Assembly: GCA_021414365.1 (NCBI GenBank) | Contig: JAIOOR010000005.1 | Span: 62,001 to 126,000, forward strand | From: Nitrosarchaeum sp. | GTDB taxonomy: Archaea > Thermoproteota > Nitrososphaeria > Nitrososphaerales > Nitrosopumilaceae | Length of the DNA: 64,000 nucleotides | Direction: 5' to 3' | Shown: positions 24,464 to 38,481 of the stretch, piece by piece | Layout: each line of letters opens with the position of its first letter | Numbering within the stretch: the first letter of the stretch is position 1 | The notes under the pieces: generated by a model | Databases searched by the model: none | What the model was told of the DNA's origin: nothing | The model's input: the letters and a program-made list of their open reading frames with translations, nothing else | Translations under genes and position numbers: made by a program

Positions 24464-24919
24464 TTAGGATAATCCGTGTTTTTGAAAATATTTTTGATGG
24501 TATTCTTCAGCTTTATAGAATTCAGGTGCAGGTACAATCTCAGTTACGATAGGTTTTTGAAATTTACCTGATTTTTCTAATTCTTCTTTAGATTTTTGCG
24601 CAATTTTTTTTTGCTCCTCATCATGAAAAAATATTGCAGAGCGATATTGATTTCCAATGTCTGGCCCTTGTCGATTTAAGGATGTAGGGTCATGATTGCT
24701 CCAAAATACTTTGAGTAAGTTATCATAAGAAATCTCATTTGGATCATATTCCACTTGAACAGCTTCAGCATGACCTGTCATATCAGTGCAAACTTCTTCA
24801 TATGTGGGATTTGCCAATTTACCACCAATGTAACCTACTTGAGTTGATTTTACACCTTTAGTTTTACGAAGCAAGTCTTCAACGTGCCAAAAACATCCAG
24901 CACCAAATGTAGCTTTCAT
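24464..24919 (-). CDS. msrA: Peptide methionine sulfoxide reductase MsrA
   Basis: The 151-residue enzyme has [18 protein letters not shown] with the catalytic Cys9 and [14 protein letters not shown] and [18 protein letters not shown]-type residues of MsrA. It reduces the S form of methionine sulfoxide in oxidised proteins. No C-terminal resolving Cys is seen, so recycling probably uses a thioredoxin-like partner directly. Confidence 0.93.
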   Translation of the reverse strand: MKATFGAGCFWHVEDLLRKTKGVKSTQVGYIGGKLANPTYEEVCTDMTGHAEAVQVEYDPNEISYDNLLKVFWSNHDPTSLNRQGPDIGNQYRSAIFFHDEEQKKIAQKSKEELEKSGKFQKPIVTEIVPAPEFYKAEEYHQKYFQKHGLS

Positions 24920-25050
24920 ATTTAATTAATGAGTTTATCAAATTAATACTATTTGATCAGTAAAAACAAAATTTAGAGTGTTTTGGAGGATCATAATTTG
25001 CCATTAAATTTTGAAGTGTAGATAAAAATTATTCAAAATAAAACAAATTT

Positions 25051-25437
25051 CTAATTAACGTGTGTAAAAATTTCAACTACTTTTTTGGCTAAATTTTCAA
25101 TGTTTGCAGTAGGTTCTGCAGAGATTAAAAGAAGAATTTGTGTAATTGGAAATGGAAAGCTAACTAAAACTGCCTTGTCACGTCTTGCTGCAATATAATT
25201 AATAGGTCCCAAACTTTCATCAAATTCTTTTCGAATGGAAGCTTGAGATACAAATTTTAAAAATGAATGAAGTCTAGTTTCATCACCCTCATAAGGAACA
25301 AGTCCTTCTTTGAAACCTCCAGCAATTAGGTTTCCATCTTTATCGACTATACCAGCAAATCTGATTTCAGGCTCTTGGAGTATTTGTGAGCATTTTTCAC
25401 TATAAAGTTTAAGGGCGGCATTATTTTGAGAAGACAT
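25051..25437 (-). CDS. DUF6659-type protein, paralogue of 20,100-20,492
   Basis: The 128-residue protein shares the plan of its paralogue: an N-terminal helix, IRFAGIVDKDGNLIAGGFKE, then NYIAARRDKAVLVSFPFPI and ILLLISAEPT. The conserved DGxLxxGGxKEGL turn suggests a ligand or partner site. Two copies within five kilobases show the family is used more than once per genome. Function is unsettled; sensory roles are possible. Confidence 0.7.
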   Translation of the reverse strand: MSSQNNAALKLYSEKCSQILQEPEIRFAGIVDKDGNLIAGGFKEGLVPYEGDETRLHSFLKFVSQASIRKEFDESLGPINYIAARRDKAVLVSFPFPITQILLLISAEPTANIENLAKKVVEIFTHVN

Positions 25438-25593
25438 CTGCGATACTCAACATATCAAAAATAAAAACCTAGTCAATAATACAAATAATTATCAGATTCG
25501 GTGGAATTAACTATAGAATTAAAATTCCTTATTGGTCATCAAGTTAAGCAAATTTTTACTACCAATTAATAAGTAAAAAATCCCAAACAGATC

Positions 25594-26676
25594 TTGATGA
25601 AATTATCAATTCTGATAATGGTAGTAATAATTATCGTAGTTATTGGAGGACATTATGCATTTGCACATGAACCTAATTTTGAGGTAAAAACTACTAAAGA
25701 TATTCTAAAATTTTGTACGTTTTTTTATGATGAGTATCGTTTGCTTGGGCCAGACGATCTTGCCATGCAACACCCTCAGTATCCGAACCTTAGAGCATGT
25801 GGGATATTGTATAACAACATAGCTTGGAATAGCACACATCCACAAAGAGACACTGTGTTAATTGCTGAAATTGAAAAATATTTGGGGGATGCAGCATACA
25901 TCAAAGAGAGACATATCAAAAATTCTGAAAAAATTCCAATTTGGTTAAAAGATGATGCAAAAATGTGGGCAAATGAAGAGGCTACAGATACTCTATTTGT
26001 AAACGGGATCAGAAAGATGTTAGAAGATCATGTTTTAAATCCTTCATTGAAAAACACGAATAGAAATTGTATTGAGGATAAATTGTGCCTTATGAAATCA
26101 GATTTTATGAAATACTCATATTCTAACAAATATGGTCAGTACATTACACAAGAGTTTATAGTAGATACAATTAACAAAGAGGGCGTTTTATTAAACACAC
26201 AAAAAAATTCAAAAGAAGACAAAGAAGTTTCAAGCATTAGTATTGATAATCAAGGAACAGTTCAAACTGAGAAATGTTGTATAATTGAGAAATTCATGTT
26301 TTTAACTCCAATTAATTTAGGATATATGATCATGGATAATTTGAAGATAGTAAGTGACGCAACGTATGAATTTGATGGAAAAACACATCAAGTATGGATT
26401 GCACAAAATTCAGAAAAGCAAGATATGTTAATTATTGACAAACAGACAGGACTGGTGTTGTCCGATAGTCACAAAGAAACAGGTTTAACAATAAAATGGG
26501 AAAAGGTAGAATTAATGGAGACAAATATTTTTGAGAAAAAATATGCAAATGATGAATTTGTAATACCAAAATGGTTCAAGACTACTACAAAGTGGTTTCT
26601 AAATAATTTGATTTCTGAATCAGAATACATAAAGGCAACAGAAAATTTATTGGAACGTCAAATCATTCGTATTTGA
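25594..26676 (+). CDS. Secreted protein with IPxWxK...W modules
   Basis: The 360-residue protein has a signal peptide (residues 1-24, ending GHYAFA). It carries IPIWLKDDAKMWANEEATDT near 110 and IPKWFKTTTKWFLNNLISES near its C-terminus, the module found in the metalloprotease at 16,818. The middle holds a beta-rich domain with paired Cys residues. It is likely exported and bound to the envelope. Enzymatic motifs are not apparent. Confidence 0.65.
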   Translation: MMKLSILIMVVIIIVVIGGHYAFAHEPNFEVKTTKDILKFCTFFYDEYRLLGPDDLAMQHPQYPNLRACGILYNNIAWNSTHPQRDTVLIAEIEKYLGDAAYIKERHIKNSEKIPIWLKDDAKMWANEEATDTLFVNGIRKMLEDHVLNPSLKNTNRNCIEDKLCLMKSDFMKYSYSNKYGQYITQEFIVDTINKEGVLLNTQKNSKEDKEVSSISIDNQGTVQTEKCCIIEKFMFLTPINLGYMIMDNLKIVSDATYEFDGKTHQVWIAQNSEKQDMLIIDKQTGLVLSDSHKETGLTIKWEKVELMETNIFEKKYANDEFVIPKWFKTTTKWFLNNLISESEYIKATENLLERQIIRI

Positions 26677-26677
26677 T

Positions 26678-27523
26678 TTAAATTTTACATTTTAGAACAA
26701 CGTAATCAATAGTTTTTTGTTCTGATGCCTTTTTCATTTTAAGAATGGATTTGTACAATATTTGTTCAACATAATTTGGATATTTTTGAAGTATTGATTT
26801 TTTTAATTCGGTTCTATTTTTAATATAGTAATTTGCAAGTGGGGCATACACGTTTTTTCCAATCAATTCCTCATCGGAAATTGTAAATCCATGAGAATTC
26901 ACTAGTTTTCTCACATGTTGTAATCCATAATGCTCCGATGACCAAGTGAATTTGAGAATTCCCAATTTCATAATTGATGCGTTTTGCATAGTCACAGGCA
27001 AGGCCAAAACCAGCAGTCCATCTTTTTTTAGAATTCGTTTTGATTCTAAAATAAAATCTATCAAAGGTTTGAAATGTTGTGAGGATTCTAAGGCCAATAC
27101 TCGATCTATAGATTTATCAGCAAATGGTAATTTGGTAGAAGTTGAGTTGAGAAATTCGATATTTTTTTGAGGACCTGAAAAGGACAGTTGATTATAATTA
27201 ATATTTATACAAAATAGATTAATTTTTTCATAGTTATCTCTCCAGAAAATTGCTGGTGCAGACAGTCCACTTCCCACATCAATGACATTTTTTGCATTTT
27301 CCAATTCTGCCAGTTTACCAAAGTAAGAACAAAGATGCTCCTGGGCAGAAATAGGATCTGATATATTTTCCTTCCAGTATCCAAAATTTAGCATTGACCC
27401 ACCTGTTGCGAGTTGCATTATAGGAGAAAGGGAATTGTAGAGATTTACGACATCTTTTTCATTTTTTCTTATAGTCCAAAAAAAAACATCAATGGGGTGT
27501 ATCAAGTTCAAAAAGATTTTCAA
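26678..27523 (-). CDS. SAM-dependent methyltransferase
   Basis: The 281-residue protein has the class I methyltransferase motif I (NVIDVGSGLSAPAIFW), motif II region (FLNSTSTKLPFADKSIDRVL) and post-motif (ALESSQHFKPLIDFI). The N-terminal segment (MLNFGYWKENISDP) resembles the substrate cap of small-molecule or lipid methyltransferases. The methyl acceptor is not evident. It is convergent with the upstream secreted protein gene, with one base between stops. Confidence 0.85.
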   Translation of the reverse strand: MKIFLNLIHPIDVFFWTIRKNEKDVVNLYNSLSPIMQLATGGSMLNFGYWKENISDPISAQEHLCSYFGKLAELENAKNVIDVGSGLSAPAIFWRDNYEKINLFCININYNQLSFSGPQKNIEFLNSTSTKLPFADKSIDRVLALESSQHFKPLIDFILESKRILKKDGLLVLALPVTMQNASIMKLGILKFTWSSEHYGLQHVRKLVNSHGFTISDEELIGKNVYAPLANYYIKNRTELKKSILQKYPNYVEQILYKSILKMKKASEQKTIDYVVLKCKI

Positions 27524-27618
27524 AGAGAGTTGAAATTAGTTCTTATTAATTCGTTGAAAATCATTAAAGCACATTAACAACAAAGATGTTTTATTAGATT
27601 GATTACAGTGTTAAGAAT

Positions 27619-28107
27619 ATGAGTGAATCAAGTTCCAACCAGTCTTCGGAGATAGTTATTGCGAAATGGAGTGAGAGATTTTTTGCGTGGTTGATTGATT
27701 TTTGCATTATTTCAATAATTTCAGCTGCAATAACCGCTTCAATTTTTGGAACGATTGATTACGAATTCAGTGAAAAAATGATTTGGGCAGAAATGACACA
27801 GTTTATCCCAACTAGCATCGTCTTTTTTGTGTATTGGATAATTTTAGAATATAAGAAAGGTCAGACGATTGGGAAAAAAATCCTAAATTTGAAAGTCACT
27901 GACATGTATGGAAAATCACCAGGTTTGAAAGGAGTTATAATTAGCAGTTTTGGGAAGGCATTTCTGTTACCATTAGATGTTGGTCTAGGATGGATTTTTA
28001 CAAATGAAAAACGTCAAAGAATTTTCAATAAAATTGGTGATACTATTGTTATAAAAATTAAAAATCCTAAAGAAAATTTTGAGAATATCAAATACAAAAA
28101 AGACTGA
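27619..28107 (+). CDS. RDD family membrane protein
   Basis: This 162-residue membrane protein has the RDD signature in altered form at its start (WSERFFAWLIDFCIISIISA) and GQTIGKKILNLKVTD after the second helix. Four hydrophobic segments are visible. Some RDD proteins act as sodium/proton antiporters; the function here is unknown. It stands alone, divergent from the methyltransferase. Confidence 0.85.
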   Translation: MSESSSNQSSEIVIAKWSERFFAWLIDFCIISIISAAITASIFGTIDYEFSEKMIWAEMTQFIPTSIVFFVYWIILEYKKGQTIGKKILNLKVTDMYGKSPGLKGVIISSFGKAFLLPLDVGLGWIFTNEKRQRIFNKIGDTIVIKIKNPKENFENIKYKKD

Positions 28108-28190
28108 ATTTTGTCATATTTTGTTATACAATTGTTTTACAGATTTAACCAGTAGATCTATTACTTACTGGAAGAAGTTTATTTTAAGAA

Positions 28191-28262
28191 ATGTCTGAGA
28201 ATACAAAATGGTGGATCGGACTTCCAAAAGAACTTCAAAAAGACATAGAGTTTGAGAAGTAG
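28191..28262 (+). CDS. Possible 23-residue small protein or decayed gene start
   Basis: An ATG frame of 23 codons (MSENTKWWIGLPKELQKDIE…) starts after an AT-rich stretch and ends in TAG. The WWIGLPKELQKDI segment has the look of real coding sequence and may be the start of a longer family truncated by a stop. No other gene fills the 255 bases between 28,108 and 28,363. Confidence 0.3.
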   Translation: MSENTKWWIGLPKELQKDIEFEK

Positions 28263-28363
28263 ACAGGATGAATTCATCAGCATACTAATTATCCACTTAA
28301 ATAGAGATTTTTGATATTATTAGTTGCAAATTAGAAATTGAGAGATTATTCAAAAGATGTTAA

Positions 28364-28801
28364 TTACTGAGTCCAACCTCGAGTAACTAATTTTTCAACA
28401 CTTGTTGCTTTAACACATGCAGCTTGCCCGTTAAGTTTGAAAGCAAGTTCTAATCCATCTTTACAAACTATATCTTTTGACATTACACCATCTTTGATTT
28501 GTTTTAGGGGGGATGGAATAACAATAGGGACAGGTTCTTCATGTTTCACAAGATCTTCACCTGTTTTCATTGATTCATCAAGAGTAGTGGTTGCATTACC
28601 AGTTTGCATCACATCTCCAGTTTTTGCCGGATTATCGCCAGCACTCATAGATTCATCAAGAGTTACAGTTGTTGAATTACCCTGAGGTTCTTCTGCAAAC
28701 ACAAAATTAGATTGGTTAATCATCAATCCAGTAACAAGCATTGAAAATAATAAAAAGAAAGCAAAAGTTGAATTCACATCAATACTGAAAACAAGACGCA
28801 A
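28364..28801 (-). CDS. Secreted protein with C-terminal conserved domain
   Basis: The 145-residue protein has an N-terminal membrane or signal helix (about 13-35, ending FVFAEE), a Thr/Ser-rich linker with two TLDESM repeats, and the short conserved domain SPLKQIKDGVMSKDIVCKDG, then ACVKATSVEKLVTRGW. That C-terminal domain recurs on many thaumarchaeal exported proteins; its two Cys likely form a disulfide. It is downstream of the 23S gene, after the triple repeat. Confidence 0.75.
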   Translation of the reverse strand: MRLVFSIDVNSTFAFFLLFSMLVTGLMINQSNFVFAEEPQGNSTTVTLDESMSAGDNPAKTGDVMQTGNATTTLDESMKTGEDLVKHEEPVPIVIPSPLKQIKDGVMSKDIVCKDGLELAFKLNGQAACVKATSVEKLVTRGWTQ

Positions 28802-28840
28802 TTTAAGATTTATGTAAAATCATTTTCACTTATTCTGCAT

Positions 28841-28969
28841 TTAAAATCATCAAAACAAAACGTATAGCATTCGCTAAGAATGATTAAAATCATCAAAACA
28901 AAACGTATAGCATTCGCTAAGAATGATTAAAATCATCAAAACAAAACGTATAGCATTCGCTAAGAATGA
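28841..28969 (-). terminator. Three tandem 43-bp repeats behind 23S rRNA, terminator-like
   Basis: Three consecutive 43-bp copies (starting at 28841, 28884 and 28927) are identical. Read in the direction of rRNA transcription, each has a short CATTC/GAATG stem around TTAGC, followed by the T-rich run CGTTTTGTTTTGATGATTTT. Their place, about 80 bases after the 23S processing site, suggests a triple terminator for the rRNA operon. Confidence 0.7.
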
Positions 28970-28979
28970 TTAAAAATAA

Positions 28980-29046
28980 ATCATCGTACATGTCGTGTAT
29001 TTAATTCCACTTGGTGAATTCAAAAATGAATTCATCGTGCATAGTC
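28980..29046 (-). other. 3' processing arms of 23S precursor
   Basis: TCATCGTGCATAGTC (29032-29046) is perfectly complementary to GACTATGCACGATGA (31985-31999) on the other side of 23S. A second, imperfect partner ATCATCGT...GTCGTGTA (28980-28999) pairs with the same 5' flank through a bulged helix, giving two alternative stems. Such stems carry the bulge-helix-bulge site cut by the splicing endonuclease. Confidence 0.75.
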
Positions 29047-31984
<2,938 letters not shown>

Positions 31985-32077
31985 GACTATGCACGATGAT
32001 CATTGCAAGTCCTCCGGTAAGAGGAACCTGCTACATCCTTCATACATCACTTTCGTGATGCATTGCATCGATGATTT

Positions 32078-33657
<1,580 letters not shown>

Positions 33658-33966
33658 TTTCAGATTTGATCAGTTGATCAGATCCTCATTTTGTATGCGT
33701 AAATGGAGGCCCATGAATCACAAAATGGTATAATACCATGCTTTCATCACAAGCGCCGCCTATTGCTTTACGTATGCAGAAACTGAATAAATCCAAATCC
33801 ATATAAACCATGCCTAAAATATGCCTGATCTGTGTTATTTTTTTATAAAAATTACATATTTTTATTTTATACCAACCCATTAGATACAATGCAGGAACAA
33901 AAAAATGGTTAGTTGAGAGCAAATATTGATACTTAAAATTGCTGAAAAGATATCATAGTTTAACTT

Positions 33967-35262
33967 TTGACAGATTACATTTCAGAATACAAGAAAAAAA
34001 CTAAGGGATCAGCAAAACTGTTTGTCAAGTCATTAAAACTTCATGTTAACGGTGTTTCTCATAATATAAGATTTTATGAACCATATCCATTTGTCGTAAA
34101 AAAATCTTCTGGAAAAAATTTATTTGATGTAGATGACAACAAGTATACGGATTATTGGATGGGTCATTGGAGTCTGATTTTAGGACATGGTCCAAAAAAG
34201 ATCAAAGAGTCATTGAAAAAACAAATTGAGAAAAGCTGGATGTATGGGACAGTAAATGAGCAGACCATTTTATTATCAGAATTAATTGCCAAAGCAGTTC
34301 CAGTAGCTGAGAAGATTCGTTATGTCACATCAGGTACTGAAGCTACAATGTATGCAGTTAGATTGGCACGTTCCGTTACTAGGAAAAAAATCATTGCAAA
34401 AATAGATGGTGGATGGCATGGATATACATCTGATTTACTAAAATCAGTTAATTGGCCGTTTACAGAATCTGAAAGTTCAGGCGTTGTAAATGAAGAACAG
34501 ATAGTATCAATACCATACAACGATTTGGAAAAATCTTTATTGATTTTAGAGAAACATTCTAAAGATTTAGCTGGTGTGATTATTGAACCTGTGTTAGGTG
34601 GTGGGGGATGTATTCCAGCTGATGTGGATTATCTAAAGGGAATTCAAGAGTTTTGTCACAAAAATAATTCACTATTTATTTTAGATGAGATTGTCACAGG
34701 ATTTAGATTTCGTTATGGTTGTATTTACCCCACAATGAAACTAGATCCAGATATTGTGACTCTGGGGAAAATTGTTGGTGGTGGAATGGCAATTGGGGTA
34801 ATGTGCGGCAAAAAAGAAATAATGGAGCACTCCAATACCAAAGGCAAGAAAAAATCAGAGCGTTCGTATGTTGGAGGTGGGACATTTTCTGCAAATCCAA
34901 CATCAATGACTTCAGGGTTTGCAACATTGTCTGTTTTGAAAAATAACAAGTCAGTTTATTCTAAAATTGATGATTTGGGGCAATATGCCAGAAAAGAATT
35001 GAATAAAATATTTGATGGGCAGGTGATAGTTACTGGCAAGGGTTCTTTGTTTATGACTCATTTTGTAAAAGATGGGATTTCACAGATTAGAAATTCTGCT
35101 GATGCTGCAAAGTGTGACATTGACAGATTACAAAAATATCATTTCAAGTTGATTAGTCATGATGGTATTTTCTTTTTGCCTGGAAAACTTGGCGCCATAT
35201 CTGATGCACACAGTAAAGAAGATGTAAAAAAAATGATCACAGCATCTGAGAATTTTTCATAA
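33967..35262 (+). CDS. Class III aminotransferase, glutamate-1-semialdehyde aminomutase-like
   Basis: The TTG at 33967 gives 431 residues. Motifs of PLP fold type I class III enzymes are clear: [34 protein letters not shown] and the Schiff-base Lys in [13 protein letters not shown]. The overall layout is like HemL, which makes 5-aminolevulinate, but PLP enzymes of this group also transaminate other substrates. Absence of haem genes nearby leaves the substrate open. It is divergent from the rRNA operon. Confidence 0.85.
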   Translation: MTDYISEYKKKTKGSAKLFVKSLKLHVNGVSHNIRFYEPYPFVVKKSSGKNLFDVDDNKYTDYWMGHWSLILGHGPKKIKESLKKQIEKSWMYGTVNEQTILLSELIAKAVPVAEKIRYVTSGTEATMYAVRLARSVTRKKIIAKIDGGWHGYTSDLLKSVNWPFTESESSGVVNEEQIVSIPYNDLEKSLLILEKHSKDLAGVIIEPVLGGGGCIPADVDYLKGIQEFCHKNNSLFILDEIVTGFRFRYGCIYPTMKLDPDIVTLGKIVGGGMAIGVMCGKKEIMEHSNTKGKKKSERSYVGGGTFSANPTSMTSGFATLSVLKNNKSVYSKIDDLGQYARKELNKIFDGQVIVTGKGSLFMTHFVKDGISQIRNSADAAKCDIDRLQKYHFKLISHDGIFFLPGKLGAISDAHSKEDVKKMITASENFS

Positions 35263-35336
35263 AATAATTAAAACCAAATATAAAATATTAAATCATAAAC
35301 TAAACTTTCATTACCTATAGGATATTGTAACTACTC

Positions 35337-36158
35337 ATGGGATTATTTGGTTCAAAAGAAAATTCTGAAGATACAATGTATAGCGCAATGTCATTAATAG
35401 AGAAAAACCAGCCAAAAGCAGCAATTACGCTATTTAATGACATATTAAAAAAAGATCCTAAAAACACATCTGCATTATACAATAAAGGATTGGCATTAAA
35501 TCAAATCAAAAAATACAGCGATGCCATTACTTGCTTTGATTTAATCTTGCAAAGAAATCCAAATGATGCAGCAGCGATTAACAACATGGGAATCGCAATG
35601 GCAGAAATGAAAAACGTTCAAGGAGCATTTGAATGCTATGACAGAGCAATTAATGCAGATCCAAAATATGGACCATCGTATTTTAACAAAGGTGTTTTAC
35701 TAGATAAATTGCAAGAACATGATGAAGCTCTAAAGTGTCTTGATAAAGCAATAATAATTGAGCCCAGAAAACCTAATGCACAGTTTTACAAGGGAATAAT
35801 TTTGGGCAAATTAAAAAGACATGAAGAATCTCTGAATTGTTTTGAAAATGTTCATAAAATGCACCCAAATCACATGGATGCATTATTTCATATTGGAATA
35901 GAATTGGCAGAAATTGGAGATCATAAAAAAGCAATTCAGATTTTTGATAAAATACTTGCAAATCATAAAGATAATGTAAATATCATATATGCGAAATCAA
36001 GAAGTAAATCAGCATTAGGAGAATTCCCTGAATCGCTAGAATTATTAAAAAAAGCAATCAGTCTGAATTCAAAAACAATTAGAGCATGGGCCAAAGAAGA
36101 AAAAATATTTGAAAAACTGCATGGTAACGAACAGTTCAGAAAACTAGTCAAACTCTAA
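35337..36158 (+). CDS. TPR protein
   Basis: The 273-residue soluble protein has seven or so TPR units, each of about 34 residues, from about residue 13 (AMSLIEKNQPKAAITLFNDI) on, with typical ALYNKGLAL and INNMGIAMAEM helices. TPR arrays bind partner proteins. No signal peptide is present. It follows the aminotransferase gene with its own AT-rich promoter region. Confidence 0.9.
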   Translation: MGLFGSKENSEDTMYSAMSLIEKNQPKAAITLFNDILKKDPKNTSALYNKGLALNQIKKYSDAITCFDLILQRNPNDAAAINNMGIAMAEMKNVQGAFECYDRAINADPKYGPSYFNKGVLLDKLQEHDEALKCLDKAIIIEPRKPNAQFYKGIILGKLKRHEESLNCFENVHKMHPNHMDALFHIGIELAEIGDHKKAIQIFDKILANHKDNVNIIYAKSRSKSALGEFPESLELLKKAISLNSKTIRAWAKEEKIFEKLHGNEQFRKLVKL

Positions 36159-36209
36159 GATGTTTTGGAAAAACATAATACAACATAAAAAAAGAGATAC
36201 ATAACAACA

Positions 36210-36662
36210 ATGAAAAAATCAAATATATACGCACCAGGTGACAAAAGAAAGATCAATCCAGAATGGTTTACCAACAGAGTTCACATGAAAGATATTTCAT
36301 CTAAAATTAAATCAAAAGAACAAGACATCTATCATGTTTACTTTGAAAACGGTGCAAAGACAAAAGTGCATTTGCATAATGGCAATCAAATCCTAATAGT
36401 TAGCAAAGGGGTAGGGAGTCTAGAAATATTTAGAAGATTTGGAGCAAACAAGACAAATTTTAAAATTAAAAAAACTGAGAAAATCAGCCTCAAACAAGGG
36501 GACATTGTATACATCCCATCCAACACTCTTCACACACACGGCTCTACAAAGAAAAGCATGTTTTCACACATTGCAATCAATATTTTACCTTCAAAAAACA
36601 TACAATACAAAACAACATGGTATGAATCAGATTTCAAGTCAATAGTTACAAAAAAAATATGA
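36210..36662 (+). CDS. Cupin-domain protein
   Basis: This 150-residue protein has a cupin barrel: KTKVHLHNGNQILIVSKGVG is motif 1 (two His, one Gln in place of the usual His) and GDIVYIPSNTLHTHG is motif 2. Metal binding by H and E residues is plausible but incomplete. It lies just before a second cupin gene. Confidence 0.8.
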   Translation: MKKSNIYAPGDKRKINPEWFTNRVHMKDISSKIKSKEQDIYHVYFENGAKTKVHLHNGNQILIVSKGVGSLEIFRRFGANKTNFKIKKTEKISLKQGDIVYIPSNTLHTHGSTKKSMFSHIAINILPSKNIQYKTTWYESDFKSIVTKKI

Positions 36663-36671
36663 TTTCACATC

Positions 36672-37034
36672 ATGTCAGTTAAAAAAAATTCAGAGATTGA
36701 AGCAATTCCTGGAAATGAAGGAACCAAGATAAAACAATATTTTCATCCGCATAATACGCTAAATGGAATCAATTACAGCCTAGCACAGTTCACATTGGGG
36801 CCTGGAAAAAAGACATTACTGCACCGGATAAAATCATCTGAGATTTACTATATTTTAGAAGGATATGCAATTTTGAAGATAAATGATGAAGCATATCAAT
36901 TAAAAAAAGATGATTCATGCTACGTTTCACCAATGTCAGTTCAGTATATAGAAAACATAGGTTCAACAAATCTTCGATTTTTATGCATAGTAGAACCGGC
37001 GTGGAAACCAGAAGATGAGAACATTTTAGAGTAA
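36672..37034 (+). CDS. Cupin-domain protein
   Basis: The 120-residue single-domain cupin has LLHRIKSSEIYYILEGYAIL (motif 1 with one His and one Glu) and SCYVSPMSVQYIENIG (motif 2 lacking the His). It ends with WKPEDE, a pattern common in small cupin regulators or isomerases. It is nine bases after the previous cupin gene, so the two are likely co-transcribed. Confidence 0.85.
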   Translation: MSVKKNSEIEAIPGNEGTKIKQYFHPHNTLNGINYSLAQFTLGPGKKTLLHRIKSSEIYYILEGYAILKINDEAYQLKKDDSCYVSPMSVQYIENIGSTNLRFLCIVEPAWKPEDENILE

Positions 37035-37056
37035 ACTGATAACAACGCCAAGTAGT

Positions 37057-37767
37057 ATGCAATTGTTTTTAACATATGAGGAATCTATATCACCTGTGAA
37101 TACATATCAAGCCCTCAAAGCATTGAATGTAGAACCAGACTCATCATGGGACGAGATAAAAACAGCATACAGAAAATTAGCACTTGAATTTCATCCAGAT
37201 AAGAACATCGGTGAGAAAGAAGGTAATGAATTCAAAAAAGTCACCGAAGCATACAATCATTTAAAGAAAAACTTTGATTCAAACAATCAAGAATCAAGAC
37301 AAAACATAGAAACAAATAACAAAACTAATTTTGAAAAAAAATCTCAGTGGGGTGCACCTAAGGGAGAAAAAATACCAGAGCAGGATTGGAGTAAATACAC
37401 GCGTGAATTTGAAGAGGGGGATCCTACTTTTTGGAAAGAATATGAAAAAAAATTTTGGGAAGAATACAATGCACGCATACGTTCAGACGGAAGACATGGA
37501 GAGTATGAAAAAGCAAAAGAGCCTGAAGTGCAACCTAATCTTTTTGTAGATGTGGATAAGAGTCGGTGCATCGCATGCTGTAGTTGTGAAATGATTGCAC
37601 CCGATGTCTTTGTGATTAACAAAAATTCAAAATCAAATCCAAAATCATCTGTGATAAATCCTAAAGGTGCAGGAGTAAACAAAATTATGAATGCAGCTGA
37701 GACATGCCCCACAAAGGCAATAATTGTAGAAAACATAGACACTAAAGAGAGATTATATCCTTATTGA
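37057..37767 (+). CDS. DnaJ-ferredoxin fusion protein
   Basis: The 236-residue protein joins an N-terminal J-domain (about 15-75; AYRKLALEFHPDKN with the HPD motif at 46-48) to a C-terminal ferredoxin (RCIACCSCEMIAPD and AETCPTKAI supply four Cys for a 4Fe-4S cluster). A Trp-rich linker (about 100-155) connects them. DnaJ-Fer fusions are known in Thaumarchaeota and in green-plant chloroplasts, and transfer between the groups has been proposed. It may link Hsp70 chaperone action to redox state or Fe-S assembly. Confidence 0.9.
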   Translation: MQLFLTYEESISPVNTYQALKALNVEPDSSWDEIKTAYRKLALEFHPDKNIGEKEGNEFKKVTEAYNHLKKNFDSNNQESRQNIETNNKTNFEKKSQWGAPKGEKIPEQDWSKYTREFEEGDPTFWKEYEKKFWEEYNARIRSDGRHGEYEKAKEPEVQPNLFVDVDKSRCIACCSCEMIAPDVFVINKNSKSNPKSSVINPKGAGVNKIMNAAETCPTKAIIVENIDTKERLYPY

Positions 37768-37770
37768 AAA

Positions 37771-38172
37771 TTATTTTAATTTATTGTAAATCTCTTCAAT
37801 TTCAGAATCTGAGAATTTTACAGAATTAAACATGTTATGTATTGGACCTGCAGAGTCTTTAGTACTACGAGGAACTAGATGAACATGAACATGTGGAATC
37901 TCTTGACCTGCTTCTTTTCCATTATGAATTGCAATAAGAGTAGAACCAGTCAGTGCATCTATTTTTGGAAGAATAGTGTGAATTAGTGAAAACAAGTCAA
38001 CGTTTTCTTCATTGCTCATGTCTTGAATTTTTACATGATGATTCTTTGGGATTATAAGAGTGTGACCAAGGGTAAGTGGAAACGCATCTAAAAACGCTAT
38101 GGAGTGGGATGTTTCTTTGATAGTTTTAGTTGGGATTTGACCAGAGATAATTTTGCAAAAGATACAATCCAT
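37771..38172 (-). CDS. HIT family nucleotide-binding protein
   Basis: The 133-residue protein has the histidine triad HVHVHLVPR and the N-terminal CIFCKIISGQIPTKTI, with the two Cys of zinc-binding HINT-type members. It hydrolyses nucleotide phosphoramidates or dinucleoside polyphosphates. It converges with the DnaJ-ferredoxin gene. Confidence 0.93.
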   Translation of the reverse strand: MDCIFCKIISGQIPTKTIKETSHSIAFLDAFPLTLGHTLIIPKNHHVKIQDMSNEENVDLFSLIHTILPKIDALTGSTLIAIHNGKEAGQEIPHVHVHLVPRSTKDSAGPIHNMFNSVKFSDSEIEEIYNKLK

Positions 38173-38201
38173 ATTATTTTAACTCACAATCAAAATATTA
38201 A

Positions 38202-38480
38202 CTACTCTTCAACAATTGTAGCCCAAGCAAGTCCCTTACCAAACTTTATCGTTGCCTTGTCACCAGATTGTAAATTACAGTTTTCAATTATTTTTGGGAT
38301 AGAGTCTTTAGTTTCAACATAGCATGTCCCTTTATCATTATTTAAAATAACTACATCTTCAATAATATCTTCACGAATTAAATTCCAAAACGGAAAAACC
38401 ATCGTAGACATTACTATAGCTGCAACTACAAATGCACCGCCAAAAACAAGACATAATTTTTGACTAGAAGATAATTCCAA
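38202..38480 (-). CDS. Small single-pass membrane protein
   Basis: The TTG at 38480 lies two bases after the zinc-finger gene stop and gives 92 residues starting with SSSQKLCLVFGGAFVVAAIV, one membrane helix, followed by a soluble C-terminal domain with two Cys (GTCYVE, ENCNL) probably in a disulfide outside the cell. A longer frame back to 38684 overlaps the zinc-finger gene and is unlikely. Confidence 0.6.
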   Translation of the reverse strand: MELSSSQKLCLVFGGAFVVAAIVMSTMVFPFWNLIREDIIEDVVILNNDKGTCYVETKDSIPKIIENCNLQSGDKATIKFGKGLAWATIVEE

Positions 38481-38481
38481 T

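Noticed and set aside
28841-28969. CRISPR array or insertion sequence
   Set aside because: Three contiguous 43-bp units without spacers or transposase; a terminator role after 23S fits better.
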